From Streptomyces lavendofoliae (lineage in GTDB: Bacteria > Actinomycetota > Actinomycetes > Streptomycetales > Streptomycetaceae): a stretch of 64,000 bases of DNA. Made by a program: the position numbers and the translations under genes. The stretch is taken from positions 186,001-250,000 of the forward strand of contig NZ_BMTP01000008.1 of the NCBI RefSeq assembly GCF_014649735.1. Direction: 5' to 3'. Shown piece by piece: positions 45,445 to 54,888 of this stretch (positions are counted from its first letter, which is position 1; every line of letters begins with the position of its first letter). Under the pieces are notes generated by a model. It ran no database searches. It was given only the letters and a program-made list of their open reading frames with translations, and had not been told where the DNA came from.

Positions 45445-48072
45445 TCAGCGCATCAGGACACCCGCGCCCTCACCGGTCGCCTCCGTGGGCACCGCGACCA
45501 GTCCGAGGTCGGCGCCCGCCGCCAGCAGGCGGTGCGTCGGCAGTATCCGGACCGTGTACCCGAACGGGCCCGTCCGGTCGAGGGTGAGCGGCCCTTCGTA
45601 GACCCAGCGCCCCTGCTGGTCCGGTCCCCCCGCCGGCTTCAGCGGCACCGTCTGGGCGTCCCGGAGCCGGTCGTCGTTGTCGACCCGGCCCGCGACCGCC
45701 TGCACCTCGACGTCCTCCGGCTGGAGGTCACCGAGGGCGACCCGGACCCGCAGCGCCAGGGTCGAACCCAGCTCCGCGACGCCGCTGGCCTCGTCCACCT
45801 CGACGTGGTCGACCGCCACGCGCGGCCACGCGGCACGCACCCTGGTCTTCCAGACGGCCAGTTCCCGGGCCGCGTCGGTGGTGAGCGACCGGTGGGCTAG
45901 GGCGGCCGGGGCGTACAGCCGCTCCACGTACTCCCGCACCATCCGCCCCGCCAGCACCTTCGGGCCCAGGTTGGCCAGCGTGCGGCGGACCATCTCGACC
46001 CACCGCTCGGGCAGCCCGCTCGCGCCACGGTCGTAGAAGCGGGGTGCGACGCGCTTCTCGATCAGCTCGTAGAGCGCGTTCGCCTCCAGATCGTCGCGCC
46101 GGTCCTCGTCCAGGGTCGGGCCGTCGGCGGTCGGGATGGCCCAGCCGAAGTCCGGCTCGTACCACTCGTCCCACCAGCCGTCCAGGACGGACAGGTTGAG
46201 GCAGCCGTTGAGGGCCGCCTTCATGCCGGACGTGCCGCAGGCCTCCAGCGGGCGCAGCGGGTTGTTCAGCCACACGTCGCAGCCCGGGTAGAGCTTCTGC
46301 GCCATGCCCATGCCGTAGTCGGGCAGGAACACGATGCGGTGGCGTACGCGCGGGTCGTCGGCGAACCGCACCAGCTCCCGCACCAGCCGCTTGCCGCCGT
46401 CGTCCGCCGGGTGGGCCTTGCCCGCCACGACGATCTGCACCGGCCGCTCCGGGTGCAGCAGCATCTCCGTCAGCCGGTCCCGGTCCCGCAGCATCAGCGT
46501 CAGCCGCTTGTACGAGGGGACCCGGCGGGCGAAGCCGATGGTCAGGATGTCGGGGTCCAGGACGCCGTCGATCCAGCCCAGCTCGGCGGAGCCGGCGCCC
46601 CGCTGCCGCCAGGAGGCGCGCAGCCGGGTCCGCACCTCCGTCACCAGCTGGTCGCGCAGCTCGCGCCGCAGGTCCCAGATCTCGGAGTCGGCGATCTCGC
46701 CGACGGCGTCCCACCGCTGGGAGCCGCCGACGCTCAGGGCCTCCTCGGCACGCTGGACGCCGATCCTGCGCGCCCCGAGCCGGAACACCTCGGGCGCCAC
46801 CCAGGTCGGGGCGTGGACGCCGTTGGTGATGGAGGTGATCGGCACCTCGTCGGCGTCGAACCCGGGCCACAGGCCGGCGAACATCCCGCGGCTGACGGCG
46901 CCGTGCAGGGTGGACACGCCGTTGGCGCGCTGGGCGAGGCGCAGCCCCATGACCGCCATGTTGAAGAGGTTGGGCTCGCCGCCGGGGTAGGTCTCCATGC
47001 CGAGCTGGAGCACGCGCTCGACGTCGACGCCGGGCAGCTCCGCCCCGTCGCCGAAGTGGCGGGCGACGAGCTCGCGGTCGAACCGGTCGATGCCGGCCGG
47101 GACGGGCGTGTGGGTGGTGAAGACCGTGCCCGCCCGGACGGCCTCCAGGGCGGCGTCGAACTCGACGCCCTCCTCGCTCAGTTCCCGGATGCGCTCCAGG
47201 CCGAGGAATCCGGCGTGCCCCTCGTTGGTGTGGAACACCTCGGGCGCGGCGTGGCCGGTGAGCTCGCAGTACGCGCGTACCGCCCGGACACCTCCTATCC
47301 CCAGCAGCATCTCCTGGAGGAGCCGGTGCTCGCTGCCGCCGCCGTAGAGGCGGTCGGTGACGTCCCGCTCGGAGGGGCCGTTCTCCTCGACGTCCGAGTC
47401 GAGCATCAGCAGCGGTACGCGGCCGACCTGCGCCACCCAGATGTGGGCGTGCAGGCAGCGGCCGGCCGGCAGGGCGAGGGAGACCCGGACGGGGGTGCCG
47501 TCCGTGCGCCGCAGCAGGCTGACGGGCATCTCGTTGGGGTCCAGGAGCGGGTAGTGCTCCTGCTGCCAGCCGTCCCGGGAGAGCGACTGGCGGAAGTAGC
47601 CGTGGCGGTACAGCAGGCCGACGCCGATGAGCGGCACGCCGAGGTCGGAGGCGGCCTTCAGGTGGTCGCCGGCGAGGATGCCGAGGCCGCCGGAGTACTG
47701 GGGCAGGGCGGCGGTGACGCCGAATTCGGGCGAGAAGTAGGCGACGGCGGCGGGCAGGTCGCCGTCCGGCAGGGAGTGGTTCTGGTACCAGCGGCGGCCG
47801 CGCAGGTAGTCGTCGAGGTCGTCGGCGGCGGCCGACAGGCGGCGCAGGAAGCGCCGGTCCCGGGCGAGCTCGGCGAGCCGGGTCCCGGACACGGAGCCCA
47901 GCAGCCGGACGGGATCGCAGCCGGCCGCCCGCCACCCCTCGGGGTCGACGGCCTGGAACAGTTCACGGGTCTCGGCGTGCCAGGACCAGCGCAGGTTGCG
48001 CGCGAGGTCGCTGAGCGGCCGGAGCGGGTCGGGGAGGACGGGGCGCACGGTGAATCGACGGATTGCCTTCAC
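45445..48072 (-). CDS. glgP: Alpha-glucan phosphorylase
   Basis: 875 residues. Releases glucose 1-phosphate from alpha-1,4 glucan chains with PLP. It is the shorter bacterial GlgP type (Streptomyces and mycobacterial family), with an N-terminal VKAIRRFTVRP domain and the PLP lysine in GTSGMKAALNG near the C-terminal third, followed by LSVLDGWWDEWY. The GTG at 48072 has AAGGTGGA 5 bases before; the frame is open to 48138. It is a neighbour of the glgE set but separated from it by the island to its right. Confidence 0.95.
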   Translation of the reverse strand: MKAIRRFTVRPVLPDPLRPLSDLARNLRWSWHAETRELFQAVDPEGWRAAGCDPVRLLGSVSGTRLAELARDRRFLRRLSAAADDLDDYLRGRRWYQNHSLPDGDLPAAVAYFSPEFGVTAALPQYSGGLGILAGDHLKAASDLGVPLIGVGLLYRHGYFRQSLSRDGWQQEHYPLLDPNEMPVSLLRRTDGTPVRVSLALPAGRCLHAHIWVAQVGRVPLLMLDSDVEENGPSERDVTDRLYGGGSEHRLLQEMLLGIGGVRAVRAYCELTGHAAPEVFHTNEGHAGFLGLERIRELSEEGVEFDAALEAVRAGTVFTTHTPVPAGIDRFDRELVARHFGDGAELPGVDVERVLQLGMETYPGGEPNLFNMAVMGLRLAQRANGVSTLHGAVSRGMFAGLWPGFDADEVPITSITNGVHAPTWVAPEVFRLGARRIGVQRAEEALSVGGSQRWDAVGEIADSEIWDLRRELRDQLVTEVRTRLRASWRQRGAGSAELGWIDGVLDPDILTIGFARRVPSYKRLTLMLRDRDRLTEMLLHPERPVQIVVAGKAHPADDGGKRLVRELVRFADDPRVRHRIVFLPDYGMGMAQKLYPGCDVWLNNPLRPLEACGTSGMKAALNGCLNLSVLDGWWDEWYEPDFGWAIPTADGPTLDEDRRDDLEANALYELIEKRVAPRFYDRGASGLPERWVEMVRRTLANLGPKVLAGRMVREYVERLYAPAALAHRSLTTDAARELAVWKTRVRAAWPRVAVDHVEVDEASGVAELGSTLALRVRVALGDLQPEDVEVQAVAGRVDNDDRLRDAQTVPLKPAGGPDQQGRWVYEGPLTLDRTGPFGYTVRILPTHRLLAAGADLGLVAVPTEATGEGAGVLMR

Positions 48073-48105
48073 GTGTTCCACCTTCGCAGGGCAGGTACGT
48101 ATCGG

Positions 48106-48133
48106 GGCGGACGCACCACGGTGTGCGTCCGCC
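48106..48133 (-). terminator. Stem-loop between the island operon and glgP
   Basis: GGCGGACGCAC and GTGCGTCCGCC are a perfect 11-base stem with a 6-base loop, in the 124-base gap between the monooxygenase stop and glgP start. It could end the island transcript and insulate glgP, or form a glgP leader. Confidence 0.6.
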
Positions 48134-48196
48134 TTCACTCTTCGACGTTATCGGCACGCCGCCCTCCGCAACCACGGCGCACTCAGGGGGGCGCGT

Positions 48197-49477
48197 TCAC
48201 GGCGCGTTCACCGCGACCTCGTACGGGGAGCCCGCGTTGACGGTCTCCGGGTCGAACGCGCCGGTCGCGGCGTACCGTGCGGCGATTTCGCGCCTTTCTG
48301 CCGGCGGGATCACGTCGTCGATGTCGGTGAAGCCGCCGGGGGCGCGCTGGTGGGCCAGATTGATGACGACTTCCGGACCGAGGCGCCGGTTGGCCCGCTG
48401 AAGCTCCGTCATGGCGGGGCGGCGCTCCGCCTCGTAGGCGGCGAGGGCGTCGGCCCGGTCGGGGTGGCGGGCCATGGCGTGGGCGAGGGCCCGGCCGTCG
48501 ACGATCGACTGGGTGGCGCCGTTGGAGCCGATGGGGTACATGGCGTGGGCGGCGTCGCCGATCAGGGTGGTGCGACCGTGGCTCCAGCGCGGCAGGGGGT
48601 CGCGGTCGACCATGGGGTACTCGTAGGCGGCGTCGGCGGCGCGCAGGACCTCGGGGACGCTGACCCCGTCGAACTCCCAGCCCTCGAAGTGGTGGAGGAA
48701 GTCCGTCACGGGTACGGCCCGGTTCCAGTCCCCGCGGGCGGCGGGGGCGATGCTGTCGGCGGGCATCGCCAGCGCCCAGTTCACGAGGACGTCCCCGGAG
48801 GGGCGCTCGGCCATCGGGTACACGACCGCCTTGTGCCGGTCGTCGCCCGCGATGAGCATGAACGTTCCCGCCCGGCCGGGGTCCATCCGGGAGACGCCGC
48901 GCCATACCAGCATCCCGTTCCAGGGCGGCTCGCCCTCGCGCGGGTTCAGGGCGGCGCGGACCGCGGAGCGGATGCCGTCGGCGCCGATCAGTACGTCCGG
49001 CTCCAGCGACGCCCGTCCGCCCGTGGCGCCCTCGCGGTGAGTGAGGCTCAGCCGGGGGCGGCCGTCCGGGCGCTGCTCCACGCCCGTCACCCGGACGCCG
49101 GTGACGATCGCGGAGGGGCCGAGCCGGCGGCGTACCGCGTCGGCGAGGACGCGCTGGAGCGTGCCGCGGTGGACCGACAGCTGGGGCCAGTGGTACCCGG
49201 CGCGCAGCCCGCGCGGCTCGCGGGAGATCAGTGCGCCGGAGCGGTGGTAGTAGCGCAGTTCGCGGGTGCGGACGGCGTCGGCCTCCAGTTCGTCGAGCAG
49301 TCCGAGCGCGTCGAGCTCGCGGACGGCGTTGGGCATGAGGTTCAGCCCGGCGCCCAGCGGGCGGATCGCGGGGGCGGCCTCCACGACGGTGACGCGGGCG
49401 AACCCGGCGGCGTGCAGGGCGAGCGCGCAGGTCAGCCCGGCGACGCCGCCGCCGGCGATGAGGACGTGCGGGGTCAT
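48197..49477 (-). CDS. PhzS-like FAD-dependent monooxygenase
   Basis: 426 residues of the aromatic-ring flavoprotein monooxygenase group, most like PhzS (phenazine hydroxylase) from memory: N-terminal GGGVAGLTCALAL, then PLGAGLNLMPNAVRELDALG, ELRYYHRSG, ADGIRSAVRAAL, YPMVDRDPLPRWSHGR and GDAAHAMYPIGSNGA. It should add oxygen to an aromatic ring using NAD(P)H. It is the last gene of the island operon, 11 bases after the PrnB-like gene, with a GAGGGGGG site before ATG 49477. The substrate is unknown. Confidence 0.88.
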   Translation of the reverse strand: MTPHVLIAGGGVAGLTCALALHAAGFARVTVVEAAPAIRPLGAGLNLMPNAVRELDALGLLDELEADAVRTRELRYYHRSGALISREPRGLRAGYHWPQLSVHRGTLQRVLADAVRRRLGPSAIVTGVRVTGVEQRPDGRPRLSLTHREGATGGRASLEPDVLIGADGIRSAVRAALNPREGEPPWNGMLVWRGVSRMDPGRAGTFMLIAGDDRHKAVVYPMAERPSGDVLVNWALAMPADSIAPAARGDWNRAVPVTDFLHHFEGWEFDGVSVPEVLRAADAAYEYPMVDRDPLPRWSHGRTTLIGDAAHAMYPIGSNGATQSIVDGRALAHAMARHPDRADALAAYEAERRPAMTELQRANRRLGPEVVINLAHQRAPGGFTDIDDVIPPAERREIAARYAATGAFDPETVNAGSPYEVAVNAP

Positions 49478-49488
49478 CGCCGCCCCCC

Positions 49489-50610
49489 TCACGCGGCGGT
49501 GGGGCGCGGCCGCTGCGTGGCCTGGCGCACCAGCGTCTCGTTGTCCCGGGTCAGGTCGAGCACCGAGCGCAGCAGCGCGACGGGCGCGCCGCCGCTGCCC
49601 TCGTCGTACAGGCGCAGGTCGTCGCTGTAGGCCTTGCGGGCGATGCCGATGTGGCGGGCGCGGAACGTCTTGAGGATGCGCAGCACCCGTGCCAGCGAGT
49701 GGGCGGAGGCGACGAGCTCGGGCGGCAGCCGGTGGACGGTCTCCCAGCTCAGCGCGGCGGACAGTTTGCTCACGGCGGAGACGCCGCCCCGGTGTGCGGC
49801 GTGGAAGGCCCGCCACGACGGGAGGCTGTACTCGACGGACTCGGCGAGGAAGGCGTCGTAGCCGGGGTGGGGGCGGTCGCACTGCCAGACCGTCAGGTCC
49901 ACCAGCCAGAGCGGCACCTGGGCGGCGGCCGGTCCGAGGTAGGAGTGGCCGGCGACGTCGATCTCCTCGAAGTAGGGGCGCAGGGTGCGGGCGAAGTAGG
50001 ACGGCGAGACGTTGTCGATGGTGAAGTCGATGGAGTCCACCATCGCCTGGACGTGCTGTGCGGTGCGGTCCAGGGCGAGGGCGAAACCCGGGTCGTACGG
50101 TTCGAGGCGGGCCAGCTGGCCGCAGGTGTCCAGGGCGGCCACCAGGCTGGGGAAGACCATCCTGACGGCTTCCTGGAGGTGGGCCTCCATCTCGTGTCCG
50201 GTGTACATCCGCTGCCGGCGGCCGAGCGGGTTCCAGGTGGTGTAGTGGTGCACGGTGTCCCGGGGCACCATGTCGGTGCGCCGGGCCAGTTCCTCCAGTA
50301 CGGGGAGGACCTCGGGGACGGCGGCGACCGGCTGGGCGCCGTGCCGTTTGAGGGAGCCGAGCAGCATGCCGAGGTCCCGCATGGCGGCGAGCGCCTCGAT
50401 GACGCACCACTCGGCGACCCGGTCGAGGTCGGGTACGAGGGCGCGCAGGGCGACGGTGAGCGCGGGCACGTCGGCGTCGCGGTTCATCGCGGGGAGCGCG
50501 GCGAGCAGCGCGTCGGCGCCGAGCGGGTCGGCGTCACGTATCTCGGTGATGCGGTAGCGCGGTTCCGCGCAGGTATCCAGACACGGCGCGACAAGGTCGT
50601 ACAGGGTCAA
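49489..50610 (-). CDS. PrnB-like heme enzyme (IDO/TDO superfamily, DUF1864)
   Basis: 373 residues resembling PrnB, the heme enzyme that makes monodechloroaminopyrrolnitrin from chlorotryptophan. Shared blocks are PAMNRDADVPALT, EALAAMRDLGMLLGSLKRHG, the HYTTWNPLG segment, RMYTGHEMEAHL and a proximal-histidine region FRARHIGIARKAY. The start is the TTG at 50610, preceded by GAGGGGGG 5-12 bases upstream; no ATG or GTG fits. No halogenase (PrnA) is near, so the substrate is probably not chlorotryptophan. It follows the MFS exporter by 61 bases. Confidence 0.85.
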   Translation of the reverse strand: MTLYDLVAPCLDTCAEPRYRITEIRDADPLGADALLAALPAMNRDADVPALTVALRALVPDLDRVAEWCVIEALAAMRDLGMLLGSLKRHGAQPVAAVPEVLPVLEELARRTDMVPRDTVHHYTTWNPLGRRQRMYTGHEMEAHLQEAVRMVFPSLVAALDTCGQLARLEPYDPGFALALDRTAQHVQAMVDSIDFTIDNVSPSYFARTLRPYFEEIDVAGHSYLGPAAAQVPLWLVDLTVWQCDRPHPGYDAFLAESVEYSLPSWRAFHAAHRGGVSAVSKLSAALSWETVHRLPPELVASAHSLARVLRILKTFRARHIGIARKAYSDDLRLYDEGSGGAPVALLRSVLDLTRDNETLVRQATQRPRPTAA

Positions 50611-50671
50611 CGGGATGCCCCCCTCGGGCAGTGTGGGTTCGGGAGTGGCGCGGCGTTCGCTGGTCAGGCGG

Positions 50672-52066
50672 TCACCGCGGGTCGCCCACCCGGTCCTGGC
50701 GTGGCGGCGCCGGTGCGGGCGCGGGCAGGCTCAGCCGCACGGACAGCAGTGCGGCCGCTGCGGCGAAGGCGGCGCCGACGAGCAGCGCCGCTTGGTAGCC
50801 CGCGGTTTCGGCCTGGGGTGTGGCCGTGCCGGTGCGGGTGGTGGCCACGGCCACGAGGACGGCCAGGCCCAGGACGGATCCGAACTGCTGGCTGGTGTTG
50901 ACCAGCCCGGAGGCCAGGCCGGTCTCCTCTGGCGCGGCCTCTGCCGTGGCGGCCACATTGGTGGTGACCATGACCAGGGGCAGGGCGGCCCCCAGCACCA
51001 GGCTGGGTGCGAGGACGGTGGTGGCGAAGGTGCCGTCGGCGCTCAGGGCCAGGGCGAGCCAGACCATCCCGGCGAGCAGCAGCCCGAAGCCGAGGGTCAT
51101 GGTCCGGCCGAGGCCGAGGAGCGGGATCAGGCGGCCGGTCAGCGGGGCGGTGGCCACGACGACCAGGGACAGCGGGAGCAGGCCGAGGCCACCGGTGAGC
51201 GCGGAGTGCCCCAGCACGCTCTGGAGGTACAGGCTGACCAGGAAGAACATGGGGAACAGCGCCATCTGCGCGAGGGCGCTCAGGCCGTTGGCGAGGCGCA
51301 GCGCGGGCCGTCTCAGCACGGCGGGCGGTACGAGCGGCCTGGCGGCCCGGGTCTGCACGACGGCGAAGCCGGCGAGGAGCGCGAGCCCGGCGGCGCCCGC
51401 CAGGGGGCTGCGGCCGACGAGCGCGTAGGCGACGAGCCCGAGGCCCCCGGTGGCGGTGACCGCGCCGAGCAGGTCGAACCCGGGCCCGGTGCCGCGCGTC
51501 CGGCCGTCGAGGAGACGCGGCGCGAGGGCGCCGAGCACCGCGGCGACGGCCACGTTCAGCCAGAAGGTGGACCGCCAGCCGAGCAGGTCGGTGAGGACGC
51601 CGCCCAGGACGGTGCCGAGGACGCCGCCGAGCCCGCCCATCGCGGCGAAGGCGCCGAGCGCCTTGTGCCGGGCGGGGCCGTCCGGGAAGAGGACCAGCAG
51701 CAGGGCGAAGGCGGCGGCGGCGGCGAGTGCCGCCCCGACGCCCTGCGCGGCGCGGGCGGCGATCAGCGCGCCGGCCGACTGTGCGAGGCCGCCCGCGGCG
51801 GAGGCGGCGGCGAGCAGGGCGAGTCCGCCGGTGAACAGCCGCCGGTGGCCGAACCGGTCGGCGGCGCGGCCGCCGAGGAGGAGCAGCCCGCCGAAGGTGA
51901 TGAGGTAGGCGTTGGCCACCCAGGACAGGCCCTCGGACCCGGCTCCCAGGTCCCGGCCGACGGACGGCAGCGCCACGTTGATGATCGCCGTGTCCATGAT
52001 CATCAGTAGCTGGGTGGCCGCCAGGAGCGCGAGCGCGCCGCGCCGGCTCTCGGGCGCCCCCCTCAT
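50672..52066 (-). CDS. DHA2-type MFS multidrug/metabolite exporter
   Basis: 464 residues, about 14 transmembrane helices. Motif A GRAADRFGHRRLF lies in the loop after the second helix; IMDTAIINVALP in helix 1 and the GxVLGTVLGG-type motif C fit the EmrB/QacA group. It likely exports the island product or protects against it. The start ATG 52066 has GGGAG 6 bases upstream and overlaps the stop of the preceding small ORF (ATGA). The basic C-terminus is cytoplasmic. Confidence 0.92.
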   Translation of the reverse strand: MRGAPESRRGALALLAATQLLMIMDTAIINVALPSVGRDLGAGSEGLSWVANAYLITFGGLLLLGGRAADRFGHRRLFTGGLALLAAASAAGGLAQSAGALIAARAAQGVGAALAAAAAFALLLVLFPDGPARHKALGAFAAMGGLGGVLGTVLGGVLTDLLGWRSTFWLNVAVAAVLGALAPRLLDGRTRGTGPGFDLLGAVTATGGLGLVAYALVGRSPLAGAAGLALLAGFAVVQTRAARPLVPPAVLRRPALRLANGLSALAQMALFPMFFLVSLYLQSVLGHSALTGGLGLLPLSLVVVATAPLTGRLIPLLGLGRTMTLGFGLLLAGMVWLALALSADGTFATTVLAPSLVLGAALPLVMVTTNVAATAEAAPEETGLASGLVNTSQQFGSVLGLAVLVAVATTRTGTATPQAETAGYQAALLVGAAFAAAAALLSVRLSLPAPAPAPPRQDRVGDPR

Positions 52067-52350
52067 CGACGGCTCCCGCGCCCGGGGCGAGGCCGGGCAC
52101 GCCCGGTCGCCGGGAGCCCGTGCTCCCCGCGGCGACCGGGGACGGCCGCCGCGTGGCCCGGCCGGGGCGCGCCGGCGGACGTGTCGCGGCCCCCGCGCCA
52201 TCCCGGGTCGCCCGCGCCGCGGCGGTAGGGCCCGCCCGGGAGCGCCGCGCACGGTGCGGCCCGGCGCGGACCGTGTGCGGGACGCACCGCGCGTCCGCCC
52301 CGCGCGCACTGCCCCGGGTCGGCCGCGCGCAGCCGGGCCGGCGCGGTCAT
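52063..52350 (-). CDS. Candidate small ORF coupled at both ends
   Basis: A 95-codon frame whose ATG overlaps the HpaB-like stop (CGATGA) and whose own stop overlaps the MFS ATG. Both overlaps have the ATGA pattern. It fills exactly the only gap between these two genes. Against it: the translation is rich in R, G, P and A, as expected of random frames in very GC-rich DNA, and codon positions do not differ clearly. It may be a decayed gene, for example a lost partner of HpaB, or a coupling spacer. No family was recognised. Confidence 0.3.
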   Translation of the reverse strand: MTAPARLRAADPGQCARGGRAVRPAHGPRRAAPCAALPGGPYRRGAGDPGWRGGRDTSAGAPRPGHAAAVPGRRGEHGLPATGRARPRPGRGSRR

Positions 52351-53798
52351 CGGACGCCCCCGAGGTCGTAGCCGTCCAGGCAGGACTGGGCGAGGGCCTC
52401 GCAGGCGGGGCCCTCGCCCTCCCATGCCTGCTGGGTGAGGTAGACGTGCGGGGCGCCGTGGTAGAAGCGCTCGTACTGCTCGTGGCGGCCGGCGAACTCG
52501 GAACCGAGCGCGTCCCAGGCCAGCTTCAGCAGTTTGACGCGGTCCTCGGCCGGGGTGCCGGGCGAGCGGATGTACCTGCGCACCAGCGGGCCCAGCTCGG
52601 GGTGCAGCAGGTCCCGGCCCGACGCGGGCAGCTGGATGACGCCGCCGCCCGCCAGCAGCTTGATCTCCTGGAGGGCCTGCGGGTACAGCTCACCGGCCAT
52701 GATGCGCTGCGCGAAGGAGATGTCCTTGCCGGGCGCGACGCCGCCCCGGCCGCCGTCGACCTCCTCGTACGACGCCTCGGCGGCCAGCACGAACGCCTTG
52801 GCCTGGGCGACGCGGCCGAGGAGACGGCCGATGGCCTGGGTGACGGGCGGCAGCTCGTAGGTGTTGTTGGCCTTGGTGATCAGGATCGCGAGGCCGGTGA
52901 GGAACTCCAGCTTCGTCCAGAACCGGGTGGCGGACTGGTGGACGAAGTTCAGGTACGCGGGGGTTCGCCACCACATCCGGAACGACGCCTCGACGTGACG
53001 GTAGACGAGGACCCGTTCCCACGGCACGAACACGTCGTCGCACACGAGCAGGGCGTCGTTCTCGTCGAAGCGGGAGGAGAGCGGGTTGTCGAAGACGCTG
53101 CGTGCCCGCGCCTCGTAGGAGGTGCGGGAGACGAGCCTCAGCCCCGGCGTGCCGACCGGGACGGAGAAGCACACCGCGTGCTCGACGTCCTCGGGGGCGA
53201 GCGGCTCGATGGTCCCGACGATCACCTCGTCGGCGAAGGCCGCGGCGGTGCCCATCATCTTGGCGCCGCGCACCACGATCCCGCCGTCCTTCTCGGCGAC
53301 GACCCGCACCACCAGGTCGTCCTCCTCCTGCCGGGAGGCGGACCGGGTGCGGTCGATCTGCGGGTTGGTGAGGGTGAAGGCCGGGTACAGGTCGCCTTCG
53401 GCGAGGCGCCGGTGGTACGCGAGGGCGGCGGCCGATCCGTCGTACGCCTCCGTCGTGAACAGGGACGGCATCGCCGCGAAGCCCGCCGCGCCGCCCGCCA
53501 TGCAGTCGGGCGTACGGCCCAGGAAGCCGAAGCTCGCCTCCGCCCACACCTTGTACGCCTCGCGGCGGCTGACGAGGTCCTCGTACGAACGCGGGACGGC
53601 GAAGGCGCGGTGGACGCCGCCCCGGGTGAGGACCGGGGTGTGCTCCGAGTCGTGTGCCAGGTCGTACAGGCGGGCGACCGAGGCGGCGGTGTTGCGGAAC
53701 GCCGGGTGCGTGGTGACGTCCCCGACCCGCTCCCCGTCGAGCCATATCTCCCGGCCGTCGCGCAGCGACGCCAGATACTCCTGACCGGACCTCGTCAC
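52347..53798 (-). CDS. HpaB-like flavin-dependent aromatic hydroxylase
   Basis: 483 residues of the two-component flavin monooxygenase (4-hydroxyphenylacetate 3-monooxygenase oxygenase) family. It has the N-terminal GQEYLASLRDGREIWLDGE and HPAF motifs, the central DGGIVVRGAKMMGTAAAFADEVI and the YRHVEASFRMW and LAEASYEE segments. It uses FADH2 from a separate reductase to hydroxylate a phenol. No reductase lies in the operon. The start is GTG 53798 with GGAGGA 5 bases upstream, better than the ATG at 53822. First gene of the island operon. Confidence 0.9.
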   Translation of the reverse strand: MTRSGQEYLASLRDGREIWLDGERVGDVTTHPAFRNTAASVARLYDLAHDSEHTPVLTRGGVHRAFAVPRSYEDLVSRREAYKVWAEASFGFLGRTPDCMAGGAAGFAAMPSLFTTEAYDGSAAALAYHRRLAEGDLYPAFTLTNPQIDRTRSASRQEEDDLVVRVVAEKDGGIVVRGAKMMGTAAAFADEVIVGTIEPLAPEDVEHAVCFSVPVGTPGLRLVSRTSYEARARSVFDNPLSSRFDENDALLVCDDVFVPWERVLVYRHVEASFRMWWRTPAYLNFVHQSATRFWTKLEFLTGLAILITKANNTYELPPVTQAIGRLLGRVAQAKAFVLAAEASYEEVDGGRGGVAPGKDISFAQRIMAGELYPQALQEIKLLAGGGVIQLPASGRDLLHPELGPLVRRYIRSPGTPAEDRVKLLKLAWDALGSEFAGRHEQYERFYHGAPHVYLTQQAWEGEGPACEALAQSCLDGYDLGGVR

Positions 53799-53891
53799 CG
53801 TTTCTCCTCCTGCGGACGTCATCGCCGCAGCAGAGCCTGTCCGCTGGTCCACACCTACGGCAATGAACGTCCGTCCAATGGTCCTTAAGAA

Positions 53892-53910
53892 CCGGCCAGC
53901 CCGCGGCCGG
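53892..53910 (-). terminator. Terminator after AraC regulator
   Basis: CCGGCC and GGCCGG arms with a 7-base loop, followed on the minus strand by TTCTT. It ends the regulator gene just before the island operon promoter region at 53799-53891. Confidence 0.55.
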
Positions 53911-53916
53911 AAACCA

Positions 53917-54888
53917 TTACGCGGCGCTCGCCGCGCCGGCCCGGTACTCACCCGGAGTGACACCGAACCATTTGCGGAAGGCAAGGTGGAAACCGACCGC
54001 GCTCTGGTAGCCGACCCGCTCCGGGACCGCCGACTGCGGCAGGGACGTCTCGCCCAGCAGCCGAGCGGCCTCCTGCATGCGCCGCCCGGTCAGGTGGCGC
54101 GCCGGCGCCTCGCCGACCAGGGCGCGGAACGCGGCCGTGAACGCGGAGCGCGACATCCCGACCTCGCGGGCGAGCGACTCGATGGTCCACGGCTCGGCGA
54201 ACCGGGTCGCGATCATCACCAGTGCGCGGCTGACCCCCGGATGGCGCAGGACCGGCAGGGACGCCGGGTTCTCGGCGAACTCCCGCAGCAGCGGGCGGAG
54301 CGCGAGCACCAGGGCCATCTCGAAGGCCCGCAGGGTGATCAGCCGGTCGCCGGGGCCGATGGGCCGGTCGGGCGCGGCGAGCAGCCGCAGGGTGTCGCGC
54401 AGCAGCGGTTCGCGGTCGACCTGCGAGCCGTCCAGCACCAGGGCCCAGGGCAGCGCCTTGTACAGACCGGTGGCGGCGCTGGCGTCGTAGTGGAGCCCGG
54501 CGCACAGCAGCCGGCTCTCCGGTCCGGCGCCGCCGATGCGGATCTCGCCGGAGGTGCCGGGCTGGCGCTCGGGCAGCACGGCCTTGAGCGGCACGCCCTG
54601 CCGGTCGGGCCGGTCGGCGAGCCGGTGCGCGGTGCCGGTGGGGAAGACGGCCAGGTCACCGGCGTGCAGTTCCTGCGGGGGCTGACCCTCGGCGGTGATC
54701 CAGCAGCCGCCCTCGACGATGTAGTGGAGGACGGCGCACCCCTGCTCGGCGTCGCCCTCGATCGCCCAGGGGGCACTGACGTGCCAGCGGCTGTCGAAGA
54801 CGCCGGTGAGGCGCAACGGTTGCAACAGCTCACTGAGGAGGTCGTCGTTCCGGTCGTCGTTCCCGGTTTCGGTGCGCACGGTGTCCAT
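53917..54888 (-). CDS. AraC-family regulator with cupin N-terminus
   Basis: 323 residues. The N-terminal cupin_6-like domain (WHVSAPWAIEG, ...LHAGDLAVFPTGTAHRL) is followed by a helix-turn-helix pair at about residues 215-320 (ESLAREVGMSRSAFTAAFRAL and VGYQSAVGFHLAFRKWFGVTPGEYR). It probably activates the hydroxylase operon that follows, in response to a small molecule bound in the cupin. It is divergent from the NmrA-like gene with 117 bases between. It ends 118 bases before the HpaB-like gene. Confidence 0.9.
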   Translation of the reverse strand: MDTVRTETGNDDRNDDLLSELLQPLRLTGVFDSRWHVSAPWAIEGDAEQGCAVLHYIVEGGCWITAEGQPPQELHAGDLAVFPTGTAHRLADRPDRQGVPLKAVLPERQPGTSGEIRIGGAGPESRLLCAGLHYDASAATGLYKALPWALVLDGSQVDREPLLRDTLRLLAAPDRPIGPGDRLITLRAFEMALVLALRPLLREFAENPASLPVLRHPGVSRALVMIATRFAEPWTIESLAREVGMSRSAFTAAFRALVGEAPARHLTGRRMQEAARLLGETSLPQSAVPERVGYQSAVGFHLAFRKWFGVTPGEYRAGAASAA

